From positions 1,674,001-1,738,000 of the forward strand of contig OY969721.1 in the NCBI GenBank assembly GCA_963702175.1: 64,000 nt of DNA, given 5' to 3'. The notes under the pieces are model-generated. The model did not search any database and was not told the origin of the DNA. It saw only the letters and a list, made by a program, of their open reading frames with translations. Made by a program: the position numbers and the translations under genes. Source of the stretch: VRUE01 sp963702175 (GTDB taxonomy: Bacteria > Actinomycetota > Thermoleophilia > Solirubrobacterales > 70-9). Of this stretch, positions 49,118 through 57,204 are shown piece after piece (within the stretch, counting starts at the first letter, position 1; each line of letters begins with the position of its first letter).

Positions 49118-50194
49118 TTAGGTGAGCGTGAGGACGTGGGCGCGCTTGGGGTCGACTCGGCCCTCGAGCACGTCTAGGTAGGCGCTCTGGACCGCCTCGA
49201 AGCCCTCGCTGCGGATCGTCTCCAGCCAGCCGTCCATCCACTCGCAGAACGGATGCCAGGCATCGGCCACCCTCGTCTCGAGCTCGCCGCGCCCCCAGTC
49301 CTTGGAGCGCTTCACCACCCGGTCGGGGGCGAAGAAGAAGGCAGGCTTAGGTCCTGGCAGATCGGCCTGGCCGGGCATCTGCCCCTCCTCCCAGTGGGTG
49401 AACCCGACCGCCATGCTGTGGACGAGCTCGTCGCCGTAGTGGGAGTGGACCGCGAGCCGCACCTCGGGGTCGCCCGCGATGTCGACGAAGGTCGCCGGCC
49501 CGCGATCGAGCGAGTCGATCGCGTCGTAGGCGACGGTGCGGCCGTAGATCCCCAGGCCCTCGACGAACTCGACGCTGCGTGGCGAGGTCAGCCCGATCAG
49601 CTCGACTCCCTCGCGCTGCGCCAGCAGGAAGGCGGCGGCGATCGCGGTCTTGCTCGAGGCGCTGGAGATCAGGATCGGCCCGCGCTCAGCCAACCCCTCG
49701 TCGGCGAGCTGGTCGTCGATCAGGAACGAGGTGAAGAAGAGCGGCCGCAGCAGCATCTGGATCTCCTCGGTGTCAACCCGGTAGAAGAAGTCGTGCTCGG
49801 TCGCCAGGTAGCGGTGATAGGCCGAGGGCAGCTTCTCCCGGTGCGGCGAGCGGTCGACGAAGCCGCTCTCGTCGGCCTTCGTCGGTGTGACGACCAGGTG
49901 TGAGGAGGCGGGGAAGTAGCCGTACAGGCGAGTGCCCGGCTCGACCCCCTCAGCCTCGCTGCGTTCGACCTCGGCAAAGCCCCAGGTGGGGAGGACGCCC
50001 CAACCCTCCTCCGCGGTCGGAAAGAAGTCCCAGTAGGACATTGCCTCGCCGAAGACCGCGTAGGTGACGTTGTTCGCGGTCATCCCGAAGGTCTTGACCC
50101 GGAGCAGAGCCTGGCCGGACTCGAGCCGCGGCGCCTCGGACTCGGCGACACGGCACTCGCGCAGCTCCCCTCGCTTGACCAGGAAGTCGGTCAC
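49118..50194 (-). CDS. DUF2855 (MDR-like) protein
   Basis: A 358-residue protein of DUF2855: GQALLRVKTFGMTANNVTYA, WGFAEVERSEAEGVEPGTRL and the Rossmann-like ILISSASSKTAIAAAFLLAQ, related to medium-chain dehydrogenases but without the zinc ligands. Probably an NADPH-dependent reductase of unknown substrate. The GTG at 50194 begins 23 bp from the divergent exported cupin gene. Confidence 0.85.
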   Translation of the reverse strand: MTDFLVKRGELRECRVAESEAPRLESGQALLRVKTFGMTANNVTYAVFGEAMSYWDFFPTAEEGWGVLPTWGFAEVERSEAEGVEPGTRLYGYFPASSHLVVTPTKADESGFVDRSPHREKLPSAYHRYLATEHDFFYRVDTEEIQMLLRPLFFTSFLIDDQLADEGLAERGPILISSASSKTAIAAAFLLAQREGVELIGLTSPRSVEFVEGLGIYGRTVAYDAIDSLDRGPATFVDIAGDPEVRLAVHSHYGDELVHSMAVGFTHWEEGQMPGQADLPGPKPAFFFAPDRVVKRSKDWGRGELETRVADAWHPFCEWMDGWLETIRSEGFEAVQSAYLDVLEGRVDPKRAHVLTLT

Positions 50195-50217
50195 TGGCCC
50201 CGAATGCTCTCACGCCG

Positions 50218-50715
50218 ATGAGTAACCGCAAGCTTCGTCTCCCGATCGCCCTAGCGCTGGCCGCCACCTTCGTCCTCGGAGCGGTGTGGCAGTCCGCCTT
50301 CGGACAGTCGAGTGTGGAACCGACCGCGATTCGCAACGCCCTCGCCCAGACCGACGACGTTCGCGGCGCTCCCAAGCGCACCATGGTGCTCAGCCGGGTT
50401 GTGGTCGAGCCGGGCGCGGTACTCGCCCTCCATCACCACCTCGGGACGCAGGTCGCGCGGATCCAGTCCGGGACCCTCACCTACACGGTTGAGCAGGGTT
50501 CGGTTGTCGTCCGCCGCGGAGAGTCGGACCAGGATCCGCAAGTCCTGCGCACGATCGAGTCGGGCCAGACCGGCCGCATCGCCAAGGGGCAGTGGATCGT
50601 CGAGCAGCCCTCCGACATCCACCGCGCCACCAACAAAGGCTCGACCCCGGTGGTGATCTACCTGGCGACCCTGCTGAAGAAGGGCGCCCCGCCTTCGACT
50701 CCGGTCTCGGGCTAG
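50218..50715 (+). CDS. Exported cupin protein
   Basis: A 165-residue protein with a signal or anchor segment (LPIALALAATFVLGAVWQSA) and a cupin core: VVVEPGAVLALHHHLGTQVA and WIVEQPSDIHRATNKGSTPV. Histidines are present for metal binding. Likely periplasmic or wall-associated. Its last codon overlaps the stop of the convergent SHOCT pseudogene. Confidence 0.8.
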   Translation: MSNRKLRLPIALALAATFVLGAVWQSAFGQSSVEPTAIRNALAQTDDVRGAPKRTMVLSRVVVEPGAVLALHHHLGTQVARIQSGTLTYTVEQGSVVVRRGESDQDPQVLRTIESGQTGRIAKGQWIVEQPSDIHRATNKGSTPVVIYLATLLKKGAPPSTPVSG

Positions 50716-50949
50716 AGCCCGAGCAGTTGGTTCTTCTTCGCCTCGAAGTCCTCGGGCGTGATCACGCCCTTGTCCCGCAGGCCGCCAGCTTTTCGAGCTC
50801 GGCGGTGTAGTCCTGCTCAGCGGGCGCTGGCGCAGCGGGTTCGGCCGGCGCGACTTGCTGTTCGCCCGGCCGTTCGAAGTCGCCGCGGACGCCCTCCCTG
50901 TCGGCGATCGCCGAGCCCCGGCAGGACCTCCTCCGCCACCGAGTCCCAT
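50712..50949 (-). pseudogene. SHOCT-domain gene, frameshifted
   Basis: The C-terminal SHOCT domain is clear across two frames: DYTAELEKLA, then GLRDKGVITPEDFEAKKNQL ending LGL at 50712. A base is missing in GGCGG near 50783, and the N-terminal part also changes frame (MGLGGGGG in one, FERPGEQQVAPAEPAAPAPA in another). The ATG at 50949 overlaps the stop of the upstream gene as TGATG, showing a former two-gene operon. Confidence 0.7.
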
Positions 50950-51175
50950 CAGCGCCCCTCCTTCTCCAGCTCGTTCAGCTCCTCCGACATCGCCACTAGC
51001 TCGGCGGCGACGAAAGCGACCGCCTCAGGCGTGAGGAAGCCCTCGCCCAGCGGCACGCCGCCGGCACCGTGCCGGCCTGCTCCAGCTCCGCCAGCTCGGC
51101 CATGATCCGTCCCTCGAAGTTGGCGTCGGGACCGAACCCGACCGCGAGCAGTTGCACTGGAGCCAGGTCGCTCAT
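50949..51175 (-). pseudogene. DUF6325/DUF1269-like gene with internal deletion
   Basis: From ATG 51175 the frame reads LAPVQLLAVGFGPDANFEGR-IMAELAELEQAGTV, the start of a DUF6325/DUF1269-type protein. The centre (normally about 50-60 residues) is missing and the frame changes to EGFLTPEAVAFVAAELVAMS-EELNELEKEGR. The length, 227 nt, is not a whole number of codons. This family is commonly followed by a SHOCT protein, as here; both are broken. Confidence 0.65.
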
Positions 51176-51223
51176 CGCCGCGCAGTCTAGAGTTGCGCCG
51201 AGAAGACTTCGAGCCTCCCGCGG

Positions 51224-51229
51224 TAGGGT
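51224..51229 (+). promoter_or_regulatory. -10 element TAGGGT of a probable leaderless promoter
   Basis: TAGGGT is 8 nt before the ATG at 51238. Confidence 0.45.
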
Positions 51230-51237
51230 CGCTGCCC

Positions 51238-52056
51238 ATGCCCGTGACGGCGTCCTACAAGGGAGGCGAGGGAGAGCCCCTGGTCTTGCTGCACGGGTTC
51301 AGCGCCACCTGGCAGACGTGGCGGCCGGTACTGCCTGCGCTGGCGAAGCGCCACGCCGTCTTCGCGCCGACCGTGCTCGGTCATCACGGCGGGCAGCCCT
51401 TCGCCGACGGTGAAGCCGCTTCGATCGTCGCGGTGGTGGATGACATCGAGCGGATGATGGACGCCGAGGGCATCGAGCGAGCCCACTTCGCCGGCAACTC
51501 GATGGGCGGTTGGCTGTGCCTGGAGCTGGCGGTGCGCGGCCGGGCGCTCTCGGCGGTCTGCCTCTGCCCCGCCGGAGGTTGGGAGAAGGACAGTCCCGAG
51601 GGGCGCGCGGTGGTCCGCTTCTTCCGCCGCAACGAGATGGTCTTGCGTATCTCACGGCCATGGCTCGAGACGATCGCCCGCCGCCCCCGCCTGCGCTGGC
51701 TCTTCTTCCGCGACGTCGTCGCTTTCCCCTCCCGTCTGGATGCCTCACTAGCCCTGGCCAGCCTCGAAGGGGCCGCCGGCTGCGGGGTCGACGGCGACGA
51801 AGTGGCCGGACTGGTCGAGCAGGCCGGAGACAGGGAGCTCGGCCCGATCGAGTGCCCGGTCCGGATCGCGCTTGGCGCGTCGGACCGGCTCTTTCACCGA
51901 CCGGGTCACTTCGCCAAGCTGCGCCGGTTGCTACCGGAAGCGGACTGGACCCGGCTCGAGGGCCTCGGTCACGTGCCGATGTCGGACGACCCGGCGCGGG
52001 TCGCAGAGGCGATCCTTGAGGTGACGGCGGGCGACCGGGTGACGCCCGCCGCCTAA
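51238..52056 (+). CDS. Alpha/beta hydrolase
   Basis: A 272-residue hydrolase: oxyanion motif LVLLHGFSATWQTW, nucleophile elbow AHFAGNSMGGWLCLEL (Ser in GNSMGG), acid residue in IALGASDRLFHRP and catalytic His in RLEGLGHVPMSDDP. Esterase or haloperoxidase-like activity is likely; substrate unknown. Starts 8 nt after TAGGGT. It converges on the Lys-rich protein gene with one base between stops. Confidence 0.9.
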   Translation: MPVTASYKGGEGEPLVLLHGFSATWQTWRPVLPALAKRHAVFAPTVLGHHGGQPFADGEAASIVAVVDDIERMMDAEGIERAHFAGNSMGGWLCLELAVRGRALSAVCLCPAGGWEKDSPEGRAVVRFFRRNEMVLRISRPWLETIARRPRLRWLFFRDVVAFPSRLDASLALASLEGAAGCGVDGDEVAGLVEQAGDRELGPIECPVRIALGASDRLFHRPGHFAKLRRLLPEADWTRLEGLGHVPMSDDPARVAEAILEVTAGDRVTPAA

Positions 52057-52057
52057 C

Positions 52058-52591
52058 TCAGCGCCGCGCGGTCAGGCCGTCGAGGACCACCTCCACCGGC
52101 GAGCGGTGCTTGCCGTTGCCGCTCTCCTCGCGGGCGTGACGGAGCTCGGTGGCGAGCTCGCCAACGTGCTGGCCGAAGCTGCCGACCTCCTTCGCCGCCC
52201 GGGCGACGTCGCGTGAGCGGACCTTGACCCGCTTCGGCTGGGGCATCTTCACTCCCAGTACCTTGTGCGAGTGGTGCGAGTGACGGGAGCGCATCGCACC
52301 GATCGCCATGCCGCCGGCCGCCCCGGCCAGTGCCGCGCCGCTAGCGAGCAGCGGCGTCTTTGCCTTGCTCGCAGCTTTGCCCATGGTTTTGCCGGCGTTG
52401 CCAACAGTTTTGCCAGCGTCTTTGGCCGTGCTCTCGACCGTGCGCCGCACGGCTTTGATGCGGGTCTTGCCGTTCGAGCTGCGGCTGCTTGCGGCAGCTT
52501 TCGAGCGGGTCTGGGTCTGGGATTTTTTCGGGCTCGACCGTTTACGGGTCGACGACCGTTTCGTTGATGCTCGGGTTTTGGCCTGAGCCAT
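52058..52591 (-). CDS. Lysine/arginine-rich protein with central hydrophobic segment
   Basis: A 177-residue protein with a histone H1-like basic N-terminus (TRASTKRSSTRKRSSPKKSQ), a helical region (ESTAKDAGKTVGNAGKTMGK), a glycine/alanine hydrophobic patch (LLASGAALAGAAGGMAIGAM) and a charged C-terminal helix. It could bind DNA or associate with the membrane. AAGGAG precedes the ATG at 52591. No named family is recognised. Confidence 0.65.
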   Translation of the reverse strand: MAQAKTRASTKRSSTRKRSSPKKSQTQTRSKAAASSRSSNGKTRIKAVRRTVESTAKDAGKTVGNAGKTMGKAASKAKTPLLASGAALAGAAGGMAIGAMRSRHSHHSHKVLGVKMPQPKRVKVRSRDVARAAKEVGSFGQHVGELATELRHAREESGNGKHRSPVEVVLDGLTARR

Positions 52592-52636
52592 TTGCGTTCA
52601 CTCCTTCTAGTAGGTGGCCTCCGGGAGGCCGGGGGG

Positions 52637-52912
52637 TCAGTTCTTGTTTTCGAGCTCTCGCTCACGCTCGGCGGCGCGTCTCTCGTCCAGCTCCGCCTCG
52701 GCCTCTGCTCGTCTCGCCTTCTCCTCGGCGACGGCGGCTTCCGTTCGCCGCTCCTCGGCTTGGCCGCGGTGGTGCTGGACGTCGTCGTGCTGCGCCTCGA
52801 CCTGAGCGTGCCCGATCTCCCGCTGTTCCTTGTTGCGGCGGGCCATCATGGCGACGATCGCGATGAGGATCAGTGCTGCGACGACGATGGCGATGATTGC
52901 GAGTGTGGACAT
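52637..52912 (-). CDS. Small membrane protein with charged coiled-coil tail
   Basis: A 91-residue protein: an N-terminal transmembrane helix (LAIIAIVVAALILIAIVAMM) then a cytoplasmic, highly charged helix (EERRTEAAVAEEKARRAEAE). ATG 52912 has GGAGG 7 nt upstream and is preferred over the GTG six bases earlier. Neighbours are stress-type genes. Function unknown. Confidence 0.75.
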   Translation of the reverse strand: MSTLAIIAIVVAALILIAIVAMMARRNKEQREIGHAQVEAQHDDVQHHRGQAEERRTEAAVAEEKARRAEAEAELDERRAAERERELENKN

Positions 52913-53010
52913 CTTCACTCCTCCTTCCCTCGTCTCATTGCGATTCCCGGTATTGGCGAGGTGAAACGCGCCGGTAAGGCTCTTCGCCGATCGCCACGCC
53001 TGCGGTAGCC

Positions 53011-53796
53011 CTAACTGAGGGTGCCGAACAGCAGTGAAGCCACCACCGCGACGGGAGTGCCGATCAAGCTGAGGCGGGCGAAGAAGCGACTCCAGACGCC
53101 CTCGTAGCCGACGCTCTGGAAGAGGAAGAGGCCGACCACGTGGGCGAGGTTGACCAGCGCCATCGCCAGGGCGATGAGGATGCGCCCGGCGGAGGGGGAG
53201 TCGGCGGCGAGGAAGCCGAGCAGGAGCGTGCCGAGAATCGCAACCAGGATGCCGCCCACCTGGGCGGGCGTCAGGGGCGGCAGGTTGTGAGACGGACGCC
53301 AGCCTTCGCGCCGCCCGGCAACCGGTTCGGTTTCTTCGACATCGAGCACGTGGGGGTCCCTGGCGCGGTCGACGACGAGCTCGACGACCGGCAGGTCGAG
53401 GTCGCGTTCGATCTGTTCGAGCAATCCCCGCTCGGCGAAGGCGCCGTCCTCGTCGCGGTGGGCGACGACTAGTACCTGGTCGGGGTGGAACTTGTGGATC
53501 TCGTCGCTGATAGCCATCATCGGGTCGGAGTCGCCGACCTCTCCACTTGCCGCGATGCCCGCCCCGCGCAACTCCTCGAGCGTGCGTTCGAGCCGCTCCC
53601 GGGCAGGGCCGATCGCCGCGTCGACGTCACCAAGCATGTATTTGAGGCCTGACTCGGTCAGCGCCGGCGCCACCACGAAGACCTCGCCGATTTCCTTGCC
53701 GAGATGAGCGATGAGACTGTCGCGGAGCTCACTGCCGGCGACCGCCTCGTTGGCGACGACGAGGGCGCGCTTGCCGCCGTTGGCGCCGGTGCTCAA
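53011..53796 (-). CDS. Universal-stress-like domain with C-terminal membrane region
   Basis: A 261-residue protein. Residues 1-150 form a Rossmann-type stress domain (RALVVANEAVAGSELRDSLI, FHPDQVLVVAHRDEDGAFAE); residues about 175-260 contain three membrane helices (VGGILVAILGTLLLGFLAAD, LIALAMALVNLAHVVGLFLF, IGTPVAVVASLLFGTLS). It overlaps the SDR-DUF892 gene by 4 nt (ATGA) and is its operon partner. Likely a stress or signalling protein at the membrane. Confidence 0.78.
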   Translation of the reverse strand: MSTGANGGKRALVVANEAVAGSELRDSLIAHLGKEIGEVFVVAPALTESGLKYMLGDVDAAIGPARERLERTLEELRGAGIAASGEVGDSDPMMAISDEIHKFHPDQVLVVAHRDEDGAFAERGLLEQIERDLDLPVVELVVDRARDPHVLDVEETEPVAGRREGWRPSHNLPPLTPAQVGGILVAILGTLLLGFLAADSPSAGRILIALAMALVNLAHVVGLFLFQSVGYEGVWSRFFARLSLIGTPVAVVASLLFGTLS

Positions 53797-55799
53797 GACG
53801 CTACCCCGAGCGGCACGTCGGGCCGATCCCAGGTTGCGGCAACCTTCTCCGCCGCCGCCCGCTCCTCGCTGAGGATCTTCTCCGCCATCTTGGCCGTCTC
53901 CTCGTCGCCAGCCCGGCGGGCGACTCGTTTGAGCAGTTCGTAGGCCGCGATCTCGAGGTGCTCGAAGGCAAAGGCGAAGCCGGCGAGCTTCGTCGTCGTG
54001 TCCGGCTGGGCGCCGAAGAAGCCGCCGAGGTTGAGGCCGCCGGCGCGGAGCGCGGCGTCCTTTACCAGCGAGGCGCTGGCGCCGCGCGCCTCGAGCCGCG
54101 ACTCGACCAGCTCCACGTGGCGGCGGGTCTCCTTCAGGTGTTGGCGGAAGACGAGCGCCAGCTCCTCGTCCTCGGCCAGGTTCGGTCCCGACTCGAGCAG
54201 CTGGACCGCCTGCTGCTCGATCGCGTGGGCATCGGCCAGGTACTTGATCAGTTGCTGCCCGAGGTCGTCGGGGGCGACCTCTGTCAGTGAGGCCTCGACC
54301 GCGAGGTCGAAGCAGGCGGCCAGGCGATCCGCCATGCGTTGCTCCTCGGCACCGATCTCGCGCGCCGCCCGCGCCGTCTCCTCGTCGCCGGCCCGGTCGG
54401 CGATTCGCCGCAGCAACTCGTATGCCGCCACCTCCATGTGCTCGTAGGCGAAGGCGTGGGCGGTCAGCTTGCCCGGCGTGTCGGGCTGGCTGCGGGCGAA
54501 GAGAAGCATGCCGACGCCGCCGCCCTTGCCGGCCAGGTCCTTGAGCTTCGACGGGCCGGCGTCATGCGCCTCAAGCAACTCGCGGACGCGGCGCTCCTGC
54601 GCTTCGGTCTCGACCAGGTGCTCGCGGAAAACCGCGGCGAGTTTCTCCTCGCCGGCGATGTCGGGTGCGGTCCGCATCTGGGTCAACGCCTGCTCCTCGA
54701 TCGAGTGGACGTCGGCGAGGTACTTGACCAGCTGCTCGCCGCGGTCGCGGCGCCACTGGCGAGCGCCGACGCCGGTGCGGACCTCGTCGAGGCGACCCCC
54801 CGCTCCGGCTTCCTCCAGTGGCGGCGTGGGGTATCCCCGGCCGCGCCGCAGGCCCTCCATTAGCTCTTCGACTGCCTCGATCGCGCTGAACTGCGGCTCC
54901 CAGCCGAGCTCCTTGCGGGCTCGCTCGGACGACATCAGTGGCACGTTCAGTGCCATGTCGAGCCAGCCCGGCGGGGTCGGCTGCAGGCGCAGGCGCCAGC
55001 TCAGGTCGGCGAGGCCGCGGACGAGGGGAGAAGGGACGGGGAAGGTGCGTGCGTGGAGCACGTCAGCCAGCCGCCTAGAGTCGAGCGCCGGGTCGGCGGC
55101 GATGTTGAAGGCGCCCTGCGCGTCGCCGAGGGCGGCGCGCAGGTAGGCGTCGCCGACGTCGGCGGAGTGGACGGCCTGGAAGCGCAGTCCCCGCAGGCGC
55201 GGCAGGGCCGGGACCAGGCTGGAGCGGACAAGGAAGCTGGGCAGGAAAGGGCCGATGAAGAGGCGACGGATCTCCTCCGCGGCGTCGCCCTTGAAGATCA
55301 GCGCCGGCCGCAGCCGCACGACGCTCGTCTCCGGATGCTCTCTTTCAAAGCGGTCCAGCAGCCGCTCGACCGCCACCTTGTGCCGCGAGTAGAAGGAGCT
55401 CGGTGTGCCGGTGGTGGGCCAGCTCTCGGGGACCTCGCGGTCCTTTGGCCCCTCCGAGTAGGCGCCCACGGAGGAGGCGTAGACGAGCTTCGGCACCCCC
55501 GCCGCGGCCGCCGCCTCGAAGACGCGGCGGCTGCCCTCGACGTTGATCCGTTCCAGCATCTCCTCGTCGCGAGAGGGCTGGATCGCCCAAGCGAGGTGAA
55601 TGACCGCGTCGGCCCCGCGGAACGCGTCCGCGAGCCCTGGCTCAAGAATGTCGGTCTCGACCCACCTCGTCTTGGGCGGATTCCAGGCCGGACGGCGGCG
55701 GGCCAGTCCCACCACCTCGTCGACCTCGGGCGACTCGGATAGAGCCTGGATCGTGCTGGTGCCGACGTTTCCGGTGGCACCTGTGACGACGATCTTCAT
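53793..55799 (-). CDS. NAD-dependent epimerase fused to two DUF892 ferritin-like domains
   Basis: A 668-residue three-domain protein. Residues about 1-330 are an extended SDR: MKIVVTGATGNVGTSTIQAL, YASSVGAYSEGPK, and catalytic YSRHK. Two DUF892/YciE-like four-helix units follow, about 360-510 (LVKYLADVHSIEEQALTQM, HAFAYEHMEVAAYELLRRIA) and 515-665 (LIKYLADAHAIEQQAVQLLE, FEHLEIAAYELLKRVARRAG), with the EExxH-like metal residues visible. No stop separates the parts. ATG 55799 has AAGGGG upstream; the open frame continues to 56939 only as a shadow. Probably an oxidative or osmotic stress protein. Confidence 0.85.
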   Translation of the reverse strand: MKIVVTGATGNVGTSTIQALSESPEVDEVVGLARRRPAWNPPKTRWVETDILEPGLADAFRGADAVIHLAWAIQPSRDEEMLERINVEGSRRVFEAAAAAGVPKLVYASSVGAYSEGPKDREVPESWPTTGTPSSFYSRHKVAVERLLDRFEREHPETSVVRLRPALIFKGDAAEEIRRLFIGPFLPSFLVRSSLVPALPRLRGLRFQAVHSADVGDAYLRAALGDAQGAFNIAADPALDSRRLADVLHARTFPVPSPLVRGLADLSWRLRLQPTPPGWLDMALNVPLMSSERARKELGWEPQFSAIEAVEELMEGLRRGRGYPTPPLEEAGAGGRLDEVRTGVGARQWRRDRGEQLVKYLADVHSIEEQALTQMRTAPDIAGEEKLAAVFREHLVETEAQERRVRELLEAHDAGPSKLKDLAGKGGGVGMLLFARSQPDTPGKLTAHAFAYEHMEVAAYELLRRIADRAGDEETARAAREIGAEEQRMADRLAACFDLAVEASLTEVAPDDLGQQLIKYLADAHAIEQQAVQLLESGPNLAEDEELALVFRQHLKETRRHVELVESRLEARGASASLVKDAALRAGGLNLGGFFGAQPDTTTKLAGFAFAFEHLEIAAYELLKRVARRAGDEETAKMAEKILSEERAAAEKVAATWDRPDVPLGVAS

Positions 55800-55934
55800 C
55801 CCCTTGCGGCTACCCGGCGGGAGGTGCGGGAAACAGGACGGCAGAGGTGTGGAGAACGCTGCCACCGACCCGTTGGCCCGGCACCGAGATGGGGTAGGTG
55901 AGCGAGACGTAAGACGAGCGAAAGGAGGATGAAG

Positions 55935-56080
55935 ATGGCCGAGTTGACGACGTTGGAGGAGAAGCTGGCAGAGGTGCTGGGCCTGGCTCAGCCGCTCAGG
56001 ACGCGACCGAGAAAGTCGAAGGGCTCGTCGAGGACGACGAGATCGCCGGCGCCCTGAACAAAATGCGCGAAGAGGCCTAG
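55935..56080 (+). pseudogene. Small protein gene with frameshift
   Basis: ATG 55935 follows AAAGGAGG. The first frame gives AELTTLEEKLAEVLGLAQ, then the natural continuation AAQDATEKVEGLVEDDEIAG-ALNKMREEA is in another frame and ends at 56080. The length of 146 nt is not a multiple of three. The protein would be a short helical one; its family is recognised only as a lineage-type stress protein by style. Broken or mis-sequenced. Confidence 0.6.
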
Positions 56081-56099
56081 GGCCCAGCTCGGCCGGTGG

Positions 56100-56105
56100 T
56101 AGCGT
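56100..56105 (+). promoter_or_regulatory. -10 element TAGCGT of a probable leaderless promoter
   Basis: TAGCGT is 6 nt before the GTG at 56112. Confidence 0.5.
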
Positions 56106-56111
56106 CGCCGT

Positions 56112-56954
56112 GTGGGCGGCGAGGAGCAGATTCCGTGGCGAGGGCCGGGCCCCGGCCGTCCCGACCTCGCGATCCCGCCCGCCCGCATGCCCCTGCGCAG
56201 CCGGGGGCAGACCCGGAAGCGGTGGCGCTACGTCGGCTTCTACGGCCCGCAGCTGATGCTCTGCGCCGCCCGCGCGCAGGTTGGCCCCTTCGGCCAGTGC
56301 TTCTGGGCGCTTTGGGACCGGGAGGGCGACCGCAGTTTCGCCAACACGCGGCTGCGGCCGGGCAGCGCCGAGGTAAGGATGGACGGGGCGCGGATCGAGA
56401 TCGAGGCCCGGGAGTTGCGGGCGCGACTGGAGCTCGGAAAGTCCGCTTCGGTGGAGGCGATCTGTCCCAGTGGCTCGGGCTGGGGCTGGACCCGCAAGCG
56501 GGCCGGGGTGCCGATCAGGGGGACGATCGAGACGCCGGAGCGGCGCTGGGAGGTCGACGGCCACGGCGTCGACGACCAGTCGGCCGGCTACCAGCAGCGT
56601 CGCACAAGCTGGCACTGGTCGGCGGGCATCGGCCGGTCGGCAGACGGTCGGCCAGTTGCCTGGAACCTGGTCGAGGGGATCAACGACCCACAGGCGAACA
56701 GTGAGCGCGCGATCTGGGTGGAGGGCGAGCCGTCCGAGCCCGATCCGGTCTCCTTTAGGGGGCTGGACGGGGTCGAGTTCGCCGGCGGGGCGTCGCTCGA
56801 CTTCACCCCCGGCTCCGAGCGCGTCCGCGACGACAACCTCCTCATCTTCCGCTCCAGCTACCGGCACCTCTTCGGCGAGTTCAGCGGCTCCCTCGACGGC
56901 GTCGAGCTGGCCGAGGGTTTCGGCGTGATGGAGCAGCACGACGCGGTCTGGTGA
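56112..56954 (+). CDS. DUF2804-family protein
   Basis: A 280-residue beta-rich protein of DUF2804: KRWRYVGFYGPQLMLCAARA, HWSAGIGRSADGRPVAWNLV-EGINDP and VEFAGGASLDFTPG are family-type segments. Members are thought to be lipocalin-like; role unknown. GTG 56112 follows TAGCGT by 6 nt. Complete length. Confidence 0.82.
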   Translation: MGGEEQIPWRGPGPGRPDLAIPPARMPLRSRGQTRKRWRYVGFYGPQLMLCAARAQVGPFGQCFWALWDREGDRSFANTRLRPGSAEVRMDGARIEIEARELRARLELGKSASVEAICPSGSGWGWTRKRAGVPIRGTIETPERRWEVDGHGVDDQSAGYQQRRTSWHWSAGIGRSADGRPVAWNLVEGINDPQANSERAIWVEGEPSEPDPVSFRGLDGVEFAGGASLDFTPGSERVRDDNLLIFRSSYRHLFGEFSGSLDGVELAEGFGVMEQHDAVW

Positions 56955-56972
56955 CGGCGGCTCAGCCGGCGC

Positions 56973-57109
56973 CTAGCTCGACTTCTTGCCGCCCTCGCGG
57001 CCCGCGGCCCGCTTCTGGGACTTGCTGCCACCGCTTCCCTTGCCGCTCTTCTTCCCACCTTTCGAGGAGGATTCGGATTCACTTCTTCTGATCCCCGTAA
57101 GGAGCTAGG
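56973..57109 (-). pseudogene. C-terminal remnant of a Lys/Ser-rich protein next to IS481
   Basis: Reading to the stop at 56973 gives SESESSSKGGKKSGKGSGGS-KSQKRAAGREGGKKSS, a plausible real basic C-terminus. No start codon exists in this frame before the IS boundary, and the sequence beyond the IS is the end of another gene, so only a fragment remains. Evidence is compositional. Confidence 0.4.
57104..57109. repeat. Target site duplication, left copy (GCTAGG)
   Basis: GCTAGG, identical to 58157-58162, directly abuts the element. It fits the NCTAGN target preference described for IS481. Confidence 0.8.
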
Positions 57110-57113
57110 TGAT

Positions 57114-57137
57114 GTGCCTCACCACGTTGCGAACGCC
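57114..57137 (+). repeat. IS481 left terminal inverted repeat
   Basis: GTGCCTCACCACGTTGCGAA continues to 57137 and matches the right repeat at about 18 of 24 positions. Confidence 0.8.
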
Positions 57138-57204
57138 GTGAAATAGATCCGGGCCCGCCGAGAGGCTGTGGGTGTTCGAAGCTCACGACCTCAAGGAGGC
57201 CCGG

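Noticed and set aside
55800..56939. Upstream part of the minus-strand frame that contains the SDR-DUF892 gene
   Set aside because: Opposite the DUF2804 gene, Arg/Pro-rich, no domain; ATG 55799 begins the SDR motif.
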